A DNA stretch of 64,000 nt, taken from NCBI GenBank assembly GCA_016865035.1, contig CP018227.1, positions 590,001 to 654,000 of the forward strand, in the 5' to 3' direction. The DNA comes from Kordiimonadales bacterium IMCC3096. Its GTDB lineage: Bacteria; Pseudomonadota; Alphaproteobacteria; Minwuiales; Minwuiaceae. Positions 54,882-63,311 of this stretch are shown piece after piece. Below the pieces are notes generated by a model. The model did not search any database and was not told the origin of the DNA. It saw nothing but the letters and a program-made list of their open reading frames with translations. The translations under genes and the position numbers were made by a program. The first letter of the stretch is position 1. Each line of letters begins with the position of its first letter.

Positions 54882-55952
54882 TCAGGCCATTACCTGGCCA
54901 TAGGCCGACAGCATCCGGTCCAGACTCCCGCGGCTCTCGGCAAAGCGACGGGCGACGGAGGGGTCGGTATTCTGCAGCGCGGCGGTCAGGGCTTCGGACA
55001 GCGCCCCGATGTCGCCAGCTTCCACCAACCGGCCCGTTTCCGGGCAGACAGCTTCCGGGACACCGCCGACACGGGTCGCCACGACCGGCAGTCCGCAGGC
55101 CTGAGCCTCGATCAGGGTCAGGGGAAACCCTTCGGAATGCGAAGGCAGACAGAGACAGTCGATGGCACGGTAGAACTGTTCCACGCCGTCCAGGTGTCCG
55201 AGGAAGTGGACCCGGTCGGACAGACCCAGGGTATCCGCGAGTTGCTGCAGTGCGGCGCGTTCCTCTCCGTCACCCGCAATCGCCAGATGCACCGCAGTGT
55301 CCGCCATCTGGTCCAGGGCGCGGATTGCGGCACTCTGGTTCTTCACCTTGTTCAGCCGACCAGCCAGTCCAACGATCTGCACCCTTGCCGGCAGCGCCAG
55401 TGCGGCCCGGGCTGCCGTCCGGCCACCGGGTCGGAAGCGCAGCAGATCGACACCATTGCGGATGACCGCATCCACCGGAATCCGCGCCAGCCGCGCCACC
55501 TGATCCGCAACCAGTTCGGCATCAGCGACCAGCCTGGGATTGACCAGTTTCCAGATCCGGCGAACCAGCCGGGCACGCTTCGGATCCTGCAGATGCCACG
55601 CATCATGTTCGGTATGGACCAGACGACGGACACCGGCCAGCCGTGCCGCGATCCCGCCATAGATCATCGGACCCACGTGATGGGTATGGACCACATCCGC
55701 CCCCTCCCGCGAGAGCAGCCGTGCCAGCCGCCAGATCAGGCGCAGGCTTGTGCCGGGCTTCTTGTCGAGAAAGACCAGCCGACCGGAGTACTGCTGCAAG
55801 CGCGGCCAGTTGGCGACCGCCTCCTCCATCGTGCCTTCAAGGCTGATGAGCAGGCCCCGGTCACCTGACGGGGGGGTGGAGAGCAGATCCAGAGCCAGGC
55901 ACTCGATACCGCCCGGCCGCATGTGCTGCACGATCTGTACGTTGGTCTTCAT
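54882..55952 (-). CDS. Glycosyltransferase family 4
   Basis: This 356-residue GT-B enzyme has VVHTHHVGPMIYGGIAARLAG, the donor-domain start VGLAGRLNKVKNQSAAIRAL and the E-x7-E motif in SEGFPLTLIEAQACG. It overlaps the chain-length gene upstream by four bases. It would extend the repeat unit before flipping. Close relatives occur in exosortase-associated EPS loci. Confidence 0.85.
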   Translation of the reverse strand: MKTNVQIVQHMRPGGIECLALDLLSTPPSGDRGLLISLEGTMEEAVANWPRLQQYSGRLVFLDKKPGTSLRLIWRLARLLSREGADVVHTHHVGPMIYGGIAARLAGVRRLVHTEHDAWHLQDPKRARLVRRIWKLVNPRLVADAELVADQVARLARIPVDAVIRNGVDLLRFRPGGRTAARAALALPARVQIVGLAGRLNKVKNQSAAIRALDQMADTAVHLAIAGDGEERAALQQLADTLGLSDRVHFLGHLDGVEQFYRAIDCLCLPSHSEGFPLTLIEAQACGLPVVATRVGGVPEAVCPETGRLVEAGDIGALSEALTAALQNTDPSVARRFAESRGSLDRMLSAYGQVMA

Positions 55953-57433
55953 GCGGCAATCTCCTTCCGTCGCAGTTGCGACAGGTTCTGAATGTCGTTC
56001 GTGAGAGAAGGAATCCTGGGCATCACCGCGACAACCGGGTGGCCCAACGCCTCGGCCTGGGCGGCCGTGCGGATCGAGTTGTCGAGAATCTCTGCCAGGG
56101 CGACCGCGCCGACGCTGGCGCCAATGGCCGCGACCAGTCCTGCAATGATGAAGGCCAGCGCCGGCAGACCCTTCGGTCGCTGAGGGACAGTCGGCAGATC
56201 GATGATCTTGACGCGCTCCGGGGCTTCGAACTGGCCCAGTGCACCGGTGACCCGCGCCATCCCGGCACGCTTCAGCAACCGCTCATGCACGTCCTGGCGC
56301 ACGCTTACATCCCGCTCCAGCCGCTCCAGATCCCGCCGTACGTCGCTGAAGCCCGCTGTCTGCTGTTCCATGACCCGCACTTCGTCGCGAAGAACTTCGA
56401 CCTGTCGTTCCATCTGCACGAGACTGGAGCGTGCGGCGCGCAGCCCCTCGACCTGGCTGACCAGCAACTGCTGCAACCCGCTCTCCGGTTCGGTGCCACG
56501 CAGGGCAGCGCCCCAGATTTCCTCAATCCGCGAAAGGTCGAGCTGACGGGCGGCATCGACCTGGGCATCGCGCTCCGCGACCAGTCGGGACAGGCGCCGT
56601 TCAGCGGCCACAACAGCGGAATGGCTGTCGGTATACCGCGATTTCATGGCCGCGAGTTCCGTGCGGACCTGCACGATCTGATGTTCGATATTGAGGACGA
56701 CAGGGTTTGCCCCAGCCAGACGGCGCTGCATGTCGACCAGTGAGGCTCGCGCCCCCTCCAGCGCGACCTCGCGCAGGGAAAGATCGCTCTTCAGGTCCGC
56801 GAGACGCCGGACATTTCCGGCATGCAGATCCGGCAGGTTGTCGGCGTTCTCGGACCTGAGTGCGCTGAGCGCGGCCTCGGCGTCCAGAAGTGCGGCCTCG
56901 CTCTCGGCGAGCTGCTTTTCCAGGAAGGCCACCGACCCGGCAATGGATGACCGCTCAGGCGCCAGCACCTTCTCCATGAAGCGCCGGGCAATGGCCATCA
57001 GCACCTTGTCGATATCCACGGACGACGACTGGCGATAGGTGAGCTCGATCAGCTCATCGCCGACCAGACGAAGGCCGACAGCCTCTGACAGCTGCTGCAC
57101 GATACGCTCTCGCGTGGCGTCGTCGCTGCTGTCATCCACCCATTCCAGATCAACTGCGACGCCCAGCAGGATGTGACGGCTGTGCAGCAGCGCGTTGAGC
57201 GCCGACAGCCGGTCTTTCACCCGGGTCTCGACGGCAAGGTCCTCCAGAAACGGATTATGCTTGGCCGCTTCCTGGATCAGGATCGACATGTGGGTCTCGT
57301 AGGTCCGTGACCGGAGCTGGCTCGCGACCCCGCCAATGATCGGCAGCAGGATCAGCAAGGCGCAGATCAGGTACCGCAGCCGCCATGCCGTCTGGGTCCA
57401 CAGACGGATTAGAACACGCCATTCGTCCTTCAT
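55949..57433 (-). CDS. Polysaccharide chain-length determinant (Wzz/GumC-like, no kinase domain)
   Basis: This 494-residue protein has a membrane segment near residues 22-40, long coiled coils (about 170-370), the GNVR-type PAPERVKIIDLPTVPQRPKG-like region (here FEAPERVKIIDLP) and a second membrane segment near 420-440. It lacks a tyrosine kinase, as in GumC and the exosortase-locus chain-length proteins. It controls polymer length and export at the inner membrane. It overlaps genes on both sides by four bases. Confidence 0.85.
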   Translation of the reverse strand: MKDEWRVLIRLWTQTAWRLRYLICALLILLPIIGGVASQLRSRTYETHMSILIQEAAKHNPFLEDLAVETRVKDRLSALNALLHSRHILLGVAVDLEWVDDSSDDATRERIVQQLSEAVGLRLVGDELIELTYRQSSSVDIDKVLMAIARRFMEKVLAPERSSIAGSVAFLEKQLAESEAALLDAEAALSALRSENADNLPDLHAGNVRRLADLKSDLSLREVALEGARASLVDMQRRLAGANPVVLNIEHQIVQVRTELAAMKSRYTDSHSAVVAAERRLSRLVAERDAQVDAARQLDLSRIEEIWGAALRGTEPESGLQQLLVSQVEGLRAARSSLVQMERQVEVLRDEVRVMEQQTAGFSDVRRDLERLERDVSVRQDVHERLLKRAGMARVTGALGQFEAPERVKIIDLPTVPQRPKGLPALAFIIAGLVAAIGASVGAVALAEILDNSIRTAAQAEALGHPVVAVMPRIPSLTNDIQNLSQLRRKEIAA

Positions 57434-57924
57434 GCCGCGCGGCCTCCGCGCACCAGCCTGAGGGTTCCGGTCGGAACAGCGGCATCGCGTATCACCTGGG
57501 TGGGGACGCCCAGCACATTCAGCACCTGCCTGACGGCCAGCGCACGGCGATGCGCCCTCAGCCCCTCGGCATCCGGTGAGGAAGCGCAGGAAATAGTGAC
57601 ATTCGTCTTTGGCGCGGCGGCAACGAAGTTGCCGAGGCTGATCAGATGGCCGGGCTCAGGTTCGGTGGAATCGCCAGCCCAGGCCAGGTCCAGATTGCTG
57701 ACGGTCGGCGCGGTCTTCTCCCCCTTGCCGTCCGATGCACGCGCATTCGCCAGCATGTCCTCGACGGAGATCTTCTTGCCGTTCTTCGGGGCGGAATTCT
57801 TGATCAGGGCCAGCTCGGAAGCCGGAACAAGGGACAGCGGATTGCCTTTGCTGATCCCGACGCAGGCAGTCGTTGTCATCCCAAGGATGGCGACGGCCAG
57901 CAATCTCGATGCTGCTTTGATCAT
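57430..57924 (-). CDS. Small outer-membrane lipoprotein with OmpA-like C-terminal segment
   Basis: This 164-residue protein has a lipoprotein signal with the lipid-acceptor C21 in TTTAC. The C-terminal part (about 110-155, with RRALAVRQVLNVLGVP) resembles the end of OmpA-type peptidoglycan-binding domains, though weakly. The ATG at 57924 has a GGAG ribosome site seven bases before it and gives a clean signal; longer forms do not. An inverted repeat spans its start. It precedes the chain-length gene and may help anchor or assemble the export machinery. Confidence 0.65.
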   Translation of the reverse strand: MIKAASRLLAVAILGMTTTACVGISKGNPLSLVPASELALIKNSAPKNGKKISVEDMLANARASDGKGEKTAPTVSNLDLAWAGDSTEPEPGHLISLGNFVAAAPKTNVTISCASSPDAEGLRAHRRALAVRQVLNVLGVPTQVIRDAAVPTGTLRLVRGGRAA

Positions 57925-57955
57925 GTCAGGTCTCCTCATCACACGTGCCTGACAT
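57923..57955 (-). promoter_or_regulatory. Inverted repeat over the lipoprotein start
   Basis: ATGTCAGG at 57923-57930 pairs with CCTGACAT at 57948-57955. In the transcript the 17-base loop holds the ribosome site and the stem reaches the start codon. This could tune translation, or be a DNA operator. Confidence 0.45.
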
Positions 57956-58068
57956 CGCAAGCCGTGTTCCGACAGCTAACCCACTGAAATCAAAGAAACT
58001 GACGAATCAGAACAGCGACGCCCCCACTGCATCGCGCAACGGGTGACCCGATTTGCAGCGGTGCAGGA

Positions 58069-59211
58069 TCAAGCGGCGGCGCGGTCGATCAGACGTTTCA
58101 GGTCCTGTGCACGCGCGTCCCAGCTCTCGTCGGCGACAGACGCCTGCCGTGCCGCACGGGTCGGGGGCAGGTCCGACAATGCAGCCCTCAGCGCGACGGT
58201 CAGTTCCGATGCTGTCGCGACCGTCCGGACATGATCGCGATAGGGCGACAGGGCCGGGAACGCCGTCGAGATGACCGGCGTGCCTGCGGCCAGGTACTCA
58301 CGCAGTTTCAGCGGGTTGCAGGCACGGATCTGTGCATTGTCGACGAACGGCAGCAGGGAGGCCTGCCAGTGCTGGACATAGGACGGAAGCGCCTCATGCG
58401 GACGCGGACCCAGCAGCCGTACATTCGGCAGGGCGGTCAGCCGTGAGAGTTTCCGCAGGTCCGTCGAGACATTGCCAATGAAGACGAAATCCCATTCCGG
58501 GCATCCGACGGCGGCATCCCGGAGCAGATCATAGTCCAGCCAGTCCGCAAGGCTGCCGTAGAAGCCCGCCACCGGGCGATCGGACGGGAGATCCGGCGCA
58601 CGCGGCACCGGCGTGCCAAATCGTTCCAGATCACAGCCGTGCGGCAGGATGACTGTCTTCGCCTGCGGAAACTTGGCTGCCAGCGTGGAACTGGCCGCGA
58701 TGATGAGGTCCGCACGGTCTGCAAGTTCGCGCTCCATCTCGCCGACAGGCTTGTGATCGACACCGGCAAGTCCCTCGAAATCATCGCCGGCGTAGTAGAT
58801 CACGACGGCCTCGTTGAACTGTCCGATGACATCCACTGCACTGGGCAGCGACGTCCAGAAAATCGGTCGATCCGGAGCGAACCGGTCCGTGAAGGGCTTC
58901 AGGGAGGCGGGGATTGTCCGGCGATTGATCCGACGCGCCAGCCGGGAACCCGGCCAGGAAACAGCCTTCGCCGAAGCGACACTGATTCCTTCGGGCGGGG
59001 TCAGGGCCGTCGTTGCCTCACCCTTGCGAAACATGGAGGCAACCTTGCGCACCAGCCTGCGGGCGTCTCCGGCGTTCAGTCTCGGGCGGCGCAGGCCAAT
59101 CGAGTTCACCCAGAGCACCTCGCGATCGGCTGCCAGGCGAGCCATCAGATGCTGCGTGCTCGATGGATGCGCGCCCCAGTCTTCCCCGAATACGATCATC
59201 GGCGCAGCCAT
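58069..59211 (-). CDS. Glycosyltransferase (GT-B)
   Basis: This 380-residue protein has LIIAASSTLAAKFPQAKTVILPHGCDLERFG, GFYGSLADWLDYDLL at the donor-domain start and CNPLKLREYLAAGTPVIST, where the Glu of LREY takes the donor-binding place. The layout is close to the GT at 18928. The ATG at 59211 overlaps the stop of the acyltransferase gene; a GTG three bases upstream is in frame. It is followed by a gap of about 140 bases before the lipoprotein gene. Confidence 0.75.
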   Translation of the reverse strand: MAAPMIVFGEDWGAHPSSTQHLMARLAADREVLWVNSIGLRRPRLNAGDARRLVRKVASMFRKGEATTALTPPEGISVASAKAVSWPGSRLARRINRRTIPASLKPFTDRFAPDRPIFWTSLPSAVDVIGQFNEAVVIYYAGDDFEGLAGVDHKPVGEMERELADRADLIIAASSTLAAKFPQAKTVILPHGCDLERFGTPVPRAPDLPSDRPVAGFYGSLADWLDYDLLRDAAVGCPEWDFVFIGNVSTDLRKLSRLTALPNVRLLGPRPHEALPSYVQHWQASLLPFVDNAQIRACNPLKLREYLAAGTPVISTAFPALSPYRDHVRTVATASELTVALRAALSDLPPTRAARQASVADESWDARAQDLKRLIDRAAA

Positions 59212-59939
59212 CACGACAGGCTCCTGTCTGCGGGTTCCAGTTCGCGAATGACGCGGGCCGGGACGCCACCTGCCAGAACGCCCGCGGGAAGGTTTTTCGT
59301 GACCACGCTGCCTGCCGCGACAATGGTGCCGGCACCGATCTCGACCCCCGCATTCACCGTGCAGCCGGTTCCCAGCCAGACGTCACGGCGGAGGATGATG
59401 TCGCCGACCTGATCATCGGTGTCGGGCAGACCCGCCGCCCGGTCGGTTGCGTTCACCGGATGGCCGGGATAACCGGAGAAGAAGGCACGCCCGCCGATCC
59501 GCACATTGTCCTCGAAGACCACCTTCGACCCGACGGCGACCGTGGTCTGCCAGCCGATACCGACATTGTCTCCAACGATGAACTGCGGCTGGTCGGCGCT
59601 CCGCCCCCGACCGGAAATGGTCATGGCGGAGGACAGGCGGCAATCGTCACCCATCGTGATCCGCACGGGGCCGGACAGGAAGGGCATTCCGCCACCGGCG
59701 ATGTGCAGCCGACGCGACGTACCGTCGAGCCGGGAACGGAACATGGGTGTCCAGTAGAGACGCCGGGTCACCTCACCCAGCATGCCCGTCAGGCTGCGGT
59801 GCGCGTGATAGAGCGTCGCGTGGATGCCCGGCATCACGGGCATGTCGAGCACCTGCGCGCGTTTGACAAGGCGGTAGAGGCGGTCCGCCAGCGGGTCCTC
59901 GCGGCGGCGTATCCAGTTTGCGGTTCGGGTGATTGTCAT
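59211..59939 (-). CDS. Hexapeptide-repeat acyltransferase
   Basis: This 242-residue protein has left-handed beta-helix repeats from about residue 90 to 225, including VGDNVGIGWQTTVAVGSKV and GTGCTVNAGVEIGAGTIVAAGSVV, and ends GGVPARVIRELEP. It probably acetylates a sugar of the second glycan. A 110-residue N-terminal extension precedes the repeats, longer than in WcaF-type enzymes. It overlaps the GT gene downstream. Confidence 0.8.
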   Translation of the reverse strand: MTITRTANWIRRREDPLADRLYRLVKRAQVLDMPVMPGIHATLYHAHRSLTGMLGEVTRRLYWTPMFRSRLDGTSRRLHIAGGGMPFLSGPVRITMGDDCRLSSAMTISGRGRSADQPQFIVGDNVGIGWQTTVAVGSKVVFEDNVRIGGRAFFSGYPGHPVNATDRAAGLPDTDDQVGDIILRRDVWLGTGCTVNAGVEIGAGTIVAAGSVVTKNLPAGVLAGGVPARVIRELEPADRSLS

Positions 59940-59983
59940 GATCCTGCTCCTCAGCGGAAAGATGCGTGGTTGTGGTCAGAGGT

Positions 59984-60017
59984 GGCGGCGGGTCTCCGGC
60001 CAAGAGGACCCGCCGCC
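59984..60017 (-). other. Strong hairpin 1 in the intergenic region
   Basis: GGCGGCGGGTC at 59984-59994 pairs perfectly with GACCCGCCGCC at 60007-60017, leaving a 12-base loop. No U-run follows in the minus-strand direction, so it is not a classic terminator. It lies between the sugar transferase and acyltransferase genes. Confidence 0.55.
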
Positions 60018-60033
60018 GGCTGTGGGACACGGC

Positions 60034-60053
60034 CCCCGACATGACTGTCGGGG
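60034..60053 (-). other. Strong hairpin 2 in the intergenic region
   Basis: CCCCGACA at 60034-60041 pairs perfectly with TGTCGGGG at 60046-60053 around a TGAC loop. It lies 11 bases beyond the sugar transferase stop. With hairpin 1 it may stabilise mRNA or reduce downstream expression. Confidence 0.5.
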
Positions 60054-60064
60054 TGTGTGAGGAG

Positions 60065-60703
60065 CTATCGGCCGCGCCCCAGGGCCATGACGGACAGCGT
60101 CTGGCCAACGATCCGCAGATCGCTCCTCAACCAGTCGCTGAAACGGAAGGTCTGGACGGCGTAGGCATGGTCGAACATGACCTTGCTGCGCACGTCCTCG
60201 ATGGTTTCATCATATCCCTGGCTGACCTGCGCCAGCCCGGTGATACCGGGTTTGAGTCCGAACGTACGGCTGCTGTAGTGCGGGATCGCAGCCTCCAGCC
60301 TGCTGTAGAACTCCGGCCGCTCCGGCCGGGGGCCGATCAGGGACATCTCACCGCGCAGGACATTGATGAACTGCGGAATTTCGTCCAGCCGCGTCTTGCG
60401 CATGAAGTTGCCGACGCGGGTGATGCGGGGATCGCGCTTGCTGGCCCAGACTGCACCGCTGGCCGATTCCGCATCCTGACGCATGGAGCGGAACTTGATC
60501 ATCTGGAACAGCTCCGTGCGGTCTTCCAGCATCCGGCCAACGCGAACCTGCCGGAACAGAATGGGGCCAGGGCTCTCGACCTTGATTGCCAGCGCAATGA
60601 GCGGCAGCAGGGGTGCGGTCAGGGTCAGGCCGACGACGGCGGCGGCAATATCGATACTCCGCTTTCCGATCCGTGTCGCCCGGTCCATATGGGTTTCGAT
60701 CAT
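60065..60703 (-). CDS. Undecaprenyl-phosphate sugar-1-phosphate transferase
   Basis: This 212-residue bacterial sugar transferase starts a repeat unit by moving a sugar-phosphate to undecaprenyl phosphate. It has the single membrane re-entrant segment after [13 protein letters not shown], then [24 protein letters not shown] and [22 protein letters not shown] with the catalytic Asp-Glu. It lacks the long N-terminal membrane domain of WbaP, so it is of the short ExoY/PglC-like kind. The ATG at 60703 has a GAGGAG site six bases upstream and overlaps the small ORF. Confidence 0.9.
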   Translation of the reverse strand: MIETHMDRATRIGKRSIDIAAAVVGLTLTAPLLPLIALAIKVESPGPILFRQVRVGRMLEDRTELFQMIKFRSMRQDAESASGAVWASKRDPRITRVGNFMRKTRLDEIPQFINVLRGEMSLIGPRPERPEFYSRLEAAIPHYSSRTFGLKPGITGLAQVSQGYDETIEDVRSKVMFDHAYAVQTFRFSDWLRSDLRIVGQTLSVMALGRGR

Positions 60704-60846
60704 GGCAGGCTCCTCTGTTTCTGCGCCGTGACAGGTTCGATGCGGACCAGTCCGTCCGCGGTGGCGAGATGGCCGGACAGAGCCGCCATCAGGGACTTGA
60801 AGGGCAGGTCTTTGCGCCCCGGCTTGATCACGAAATGCATGGTCAT
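60700..60846 (-). CDS. Small hypothetical protein (48 aa)
   Basis: A 48-residue frame fills almost the whole gap between the GT2 and sugar transferase genes. It has a GAGG ribosome site seven bases before the ATG, starts 11 bases after the GT2 stop, and its TGA overlaps the ATG of the next gene. Third codon positions are mostly G or C, as in its neighbours. The sequence (starting MTMHFVIKPGRKDLPF) matches no family I know. It could regulate or bind the sugar transferase. It is shorter than the usual gene-finding cut-off. Confidence 0.6.
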   Translation of the reverse strand: MTMHFVIKPGRKDLPFKSLMAALSGHLATADGLVRIEPVTAQKQRSLP

Positions 60847-60857
60847 GACGGAACCTC

Positions 60858-62021
60858 TCAGGCCTCGGCGACGCGGCGCCAGGCGCCCCGCTTCCGACCG
60901 GTGAGGAACTGGAATGCGCCGATGGCCGAGGCCACATGACCCGTCACGAGATAACGCAGCGCCTCGATCTTGCGGATCCGGCGCAGGGCCGGGAACAGCG
61001 TTGCCAGCGCCGCCGCCAGGTAGGCTGGAGCCTGCAGGGCCAGCAGCATGGTCATGGGCACCGACCCGGCAGCGGCAGCAATCGCCGATCCGGCGAGGGC
61101 AATCAGCATCAGGAAGGGCATGACCACACGTGCACCCTTGCCGGAAAGGAACGCGAAGCTCAGCCCTGCCCGGCGCAGGGACAGGCGCGGCAGGACGGCA
61201 GCAAGCTGCTGGGCATTGCCGCGCCCGATCCGGACCCGGCGGTTGAAGTCCATGCTGTCGGGCGACGCCTGCAGCTCACGGACCCTGATGTCAGCGTCAT
61301 AGAGTGTCCGCCATCCCCCCAGGGCAATCCGCATCGGGATCAGGAAGTCGTCGTTGATCACGCTCCGGCCCAGCGGCTGGTAGAGCCCGGCCCGGATTGC
61401 GTAGCAGGCGCCGTGCGCGCCAATCAGACCACCGATCCGTGCTTCGCCCTGCTTGATACGGCTCTGATAGGCCCAATAGGCTTTCTCACCGCCCGTGGTG
61501 TCACAGGCCGGGCTGTACCCGGCCCCGACCGCGCCGACTGACGGGTCCGCGAAATGGGCGGCCAGCCTGCTGATGGCGTCTGTCGGCAGGAGTGCCGAGA
61601 CATCGGAAATGACGATGATCTGCCCGCGTGCCTGCCGGATGAGATCATTCAGAACCGCGACCTTGCCGCGGTTGATGCTGAAATCGATGACCCCGATCGA
61701 GACATCCGGATGGCAGGAGGCCGCATGCCGGGCGATCTCGACGGTATCGTCGGTGCAGCCATCGCATCCGATGAGAACCTGCAGCCGATCCGCCGGCCAG
61801 TCCTGCCCGACGAGGTTGCTGATCTTCGCGGCGATGTGCTGTTCCTCGTTGAAGGCGGGCATGACAACCGTGACCCGGGGCAGCGCGCTACGGATGGGCA
61901 TCGGCCGGGTATCGGGTCCGTTGTCGCCCAGCCATGTGGCCAGCCTGGGATAGATGGCGTGGTGGTAGACGATCAGTGCCGAGCTGGCGGCAACGGCGAT
62001 CTCAAGTGGTGTGTCAAACAT
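60858..62021 (-). CDS. Membrane-associated glycosyltransferase family 2
   Basis: This 387-residue protein has a GT2 domain with VTVVMPAFNEEQHIAAKI, the CDGCTDDT segment and VISDVSALLP, flanked by an N-terminal hydrophobic segment and two or three membrane segments at the C-terminus. It resembles membrane-bound GT2 enzymes of EPS loci. The ATG at 62021 has a GAGGAG site seven bases upstream, which rules out the longer frame. A sigma-54 promoter lies 37 bases before it, so it heads the minus-strand arm. Confidence 0.85.
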   Translation of the reverse strand: MFDTPLEIAVAASSALIVYHHAIYPRLATWLGDNGPDTRPMPIRSALPRVTVVMPAFNEEQHIAAKISNLVGQDWPADRLQVLIGCDGCTDDTVEIARHAASCHPDVSIGVIDFSINRGKVAVLNDLIRQARGQIIVISDVSALLPTDAISRLAAHFADPSVGAVGAGYSPACDTTGGEKAYWAYQSRIKQGEARIGGLIGAHGACYAIRAGLYQPLGRSVINDDFLIPMRIALGGWRTLYDADIRVRELQASPDSMDFNRRVRIGRGNAQQLAAVLPRLSLRRAGLSFAFLSGKGARVVMPFLMLIALAGSAIAAAAGSVPMTMLLALQAPAYLAAALATLFPALRRIRKIEALRYLVTGHVASAIGAFQFLTGRKRGAWRRVAEA

Positions 62022-62057
62022 GGTCCGGCTCCTCAGTCGGTTTCTGCCGCACTGACC

Positions 62058-62072
62058 GCAATCCGCTGGCCA
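62058..62072 (-). promoter_or_regulatory. Sigma-54 promoter, minus arm
   Basis: The minus strand reads TGGC-CAGCGGA-TTGC, with the -24 GG and -12 GC elements at the exact sigma-54 spacing. It lies 36 bases upstream of the GT2 start at 62021 and would drive the flippase-to-GT2 operon. The -24 half is less perfect than in the plus-arm site. Confidence 0.6.
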
Positions 62073-62150
62073 GTTGGCGTGGAGACCGGTTGAGTCGAGG
62101 TTTTCCGCGGGATTGTGCGGCGGCCGGCCAGGCCGGAACGGGTCCGGCTG

Positions 62151-62177
62151 CCACTGCCATTTGAACGGCTGCAGTGG
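62151..62177. promoter_or_regulatory. Inverted repeat, candidate enhancer for the sigma-54 activator
   Basis: CCACTGC at 62151-62157 pairs with GCAGTGG at 62171-62177 over a 13-base spacer. It lies between the two divergent sigma-54 promoters, about 80 and 60 bases away. NtrC-type activators bind such dyads. Assignment is inference. Confidence 0.35.
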
Positions 62178-62238
62178 TCGACCGCTGCGAAATGCAGTAC
62201 CTGATCCCCCGTCAGGCAGCTTTTCCGGGCTCCAGGGC

Positions 62239-62253
62239 TGGCACCCCGATTGC
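62239..62253 (+). promoter_or_regulatory. Sigma-54 promoter, plus arm
   Basis: TGGCAC-CCCGA-TTGC is a near-perfect -24/-12 sigma-54 promoter. It lies 43 bases before the glycosyltransferase start at 62297. The response regulator at 49415 carries the GAFTGA loop needed to activate it. Confidence 0.7.
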
Positions 62254-62296
62254 GATCCCACCGACAGGTTCATTCATGCGCAAAGGGGCGCACATC

Positions 62297-63301
62297 ATGG
62301 AACATGTCGTACTGGCACTGGACAGCCGCGCAATCGGGGGCATCGAAACGCATGTCCTGGTACTCGGACAGGCCTTGCTGAACGCAGGTGTCCGCACGAC
62401 CATCCTGCGCCTGGCCGACCACGGACCACACCCGATGGACGACCAGGCCAGGAACATCGGCCTGCCCGTGCGCGTACTGACACGGGAGCGGGCCAGCCTG
62501 CCGCAATGGCTGAAGGTCAACCACGCCACCCTGCTTCATACGCATGGATACAAGGCCGGCATCCTGGGACGGCTGACCGGGCCACGGCACCGGTTGCCTG
62601 TCGTTTCCACCTTTCACAATGGCGATCGCGGAACCGGCAAACTGGCCGCCTACACCGCGCTTGATCGCTTCACCTCCCGCTGGTCGTCCAACATCGCGGT
62701 CTCGGCAGAGATCTCGGCGTCCCTGCCCCGGACCGCGACCGTCATAGACAACTTCGTCGCAATGCCCCCCTGCCCCGGGAACCCGGGTCGGAAGATCGGC
62801 TTCGTCGGCCGACTGAGCCAGGAGAAAGGCCCCGACCATTTCCTCGAGCTGGCCCAACGCCACGCTGACATGCCGTTCATCATGTTCGGCGATGGCCCGA
62901 TGTACGCCGAGACCAGGGCATCGGCGCCGGGAAACGTGGAAGTCGTGGGCAGCGTGCCCGGCATGGCTGATCGCTGGACCGACCTCGGCCTGCTGGTCAT
63001 GCCTTCACGACAGGAGGGCCTGCCCATGGCCGCGCTGGAGGCCATGTCCCACGGCGTGCCGGTCGCGGCATTCGGTGTTGGTGGATTGCCCGGCCTTGTC
63101 GAGGACGGCGTCACCGGCTATCTCGCCGAGCCCGGCGATGTGCATGAACTGTCCGGGCGCCTGGCGACACACATGAACGCCAGCGAAGACACCCGCCGCA
63201 AGATGCGGATGAACGCGCGCGCGCGGATCATGGAAGGATATTCGGCGCAGGCACGTCTTGGCGATGTGCTGGCGGTCTACCGCGCCGCCATGGACCGGTG
63301 A
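62297..63301 (+). CDS. Glycosyltransferase family 4
   Basis: This 334-residue GT-B enzyme has a short N-domain starting VVLALDSRAIGGIETHVLVLG, LLHTHGYKAGILGRL, the donor-domain start IGFVGRLSQEKGPDHFLELA and the E-x7-E motif in QEGLPMAALEAMSHG. The ATG at 62297 has an AAGGGG site upstream; 62276 is an alternative but lies only about 11 bases from the predicted transcript start. It is the first gene after the plus-arm sigma-54 promoter and precedes the exosortase gene. Confidence 0.85.
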   Translation: MEHVVLALDSRAIGGIETHVLVLGQALLNAGVRTTILRLADHGPHPMDDQARNIGLPVRVLTRERASLPQWLKVNHATLLHTHGYKAGILGRLTGPRHRLPVVSTFHNGDRGTGKLAAYTALDRFTSRWSSNIAVSAEISASLPRTATVIDNFVAMPPCPGNPGRKIGFVGRLSQEKGPDHFLELAQRHADMPFIMFGDGPMYAETRASAPGNVEVVGSVPGMADRWTDLGLLVMPSRQEGLPMAALEAMSHGVPVAAFGVGGLPGLVEDGVTGYLAEPGDVHELSGRLATHMNASEDTRRKMRMNARARIMEGYSAQARLGDVLAVYRAAMDR

Positions 63302-63311
63302 GGATCTCACC

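Noticed and set aside
58036-58050. Third sigma-54 promoter upstream of the lipoprotein gene
   Set aside because: GG and GC are at the right spacing, but the rest of the -24 element does not fit and the site is over 100 bases from the start.
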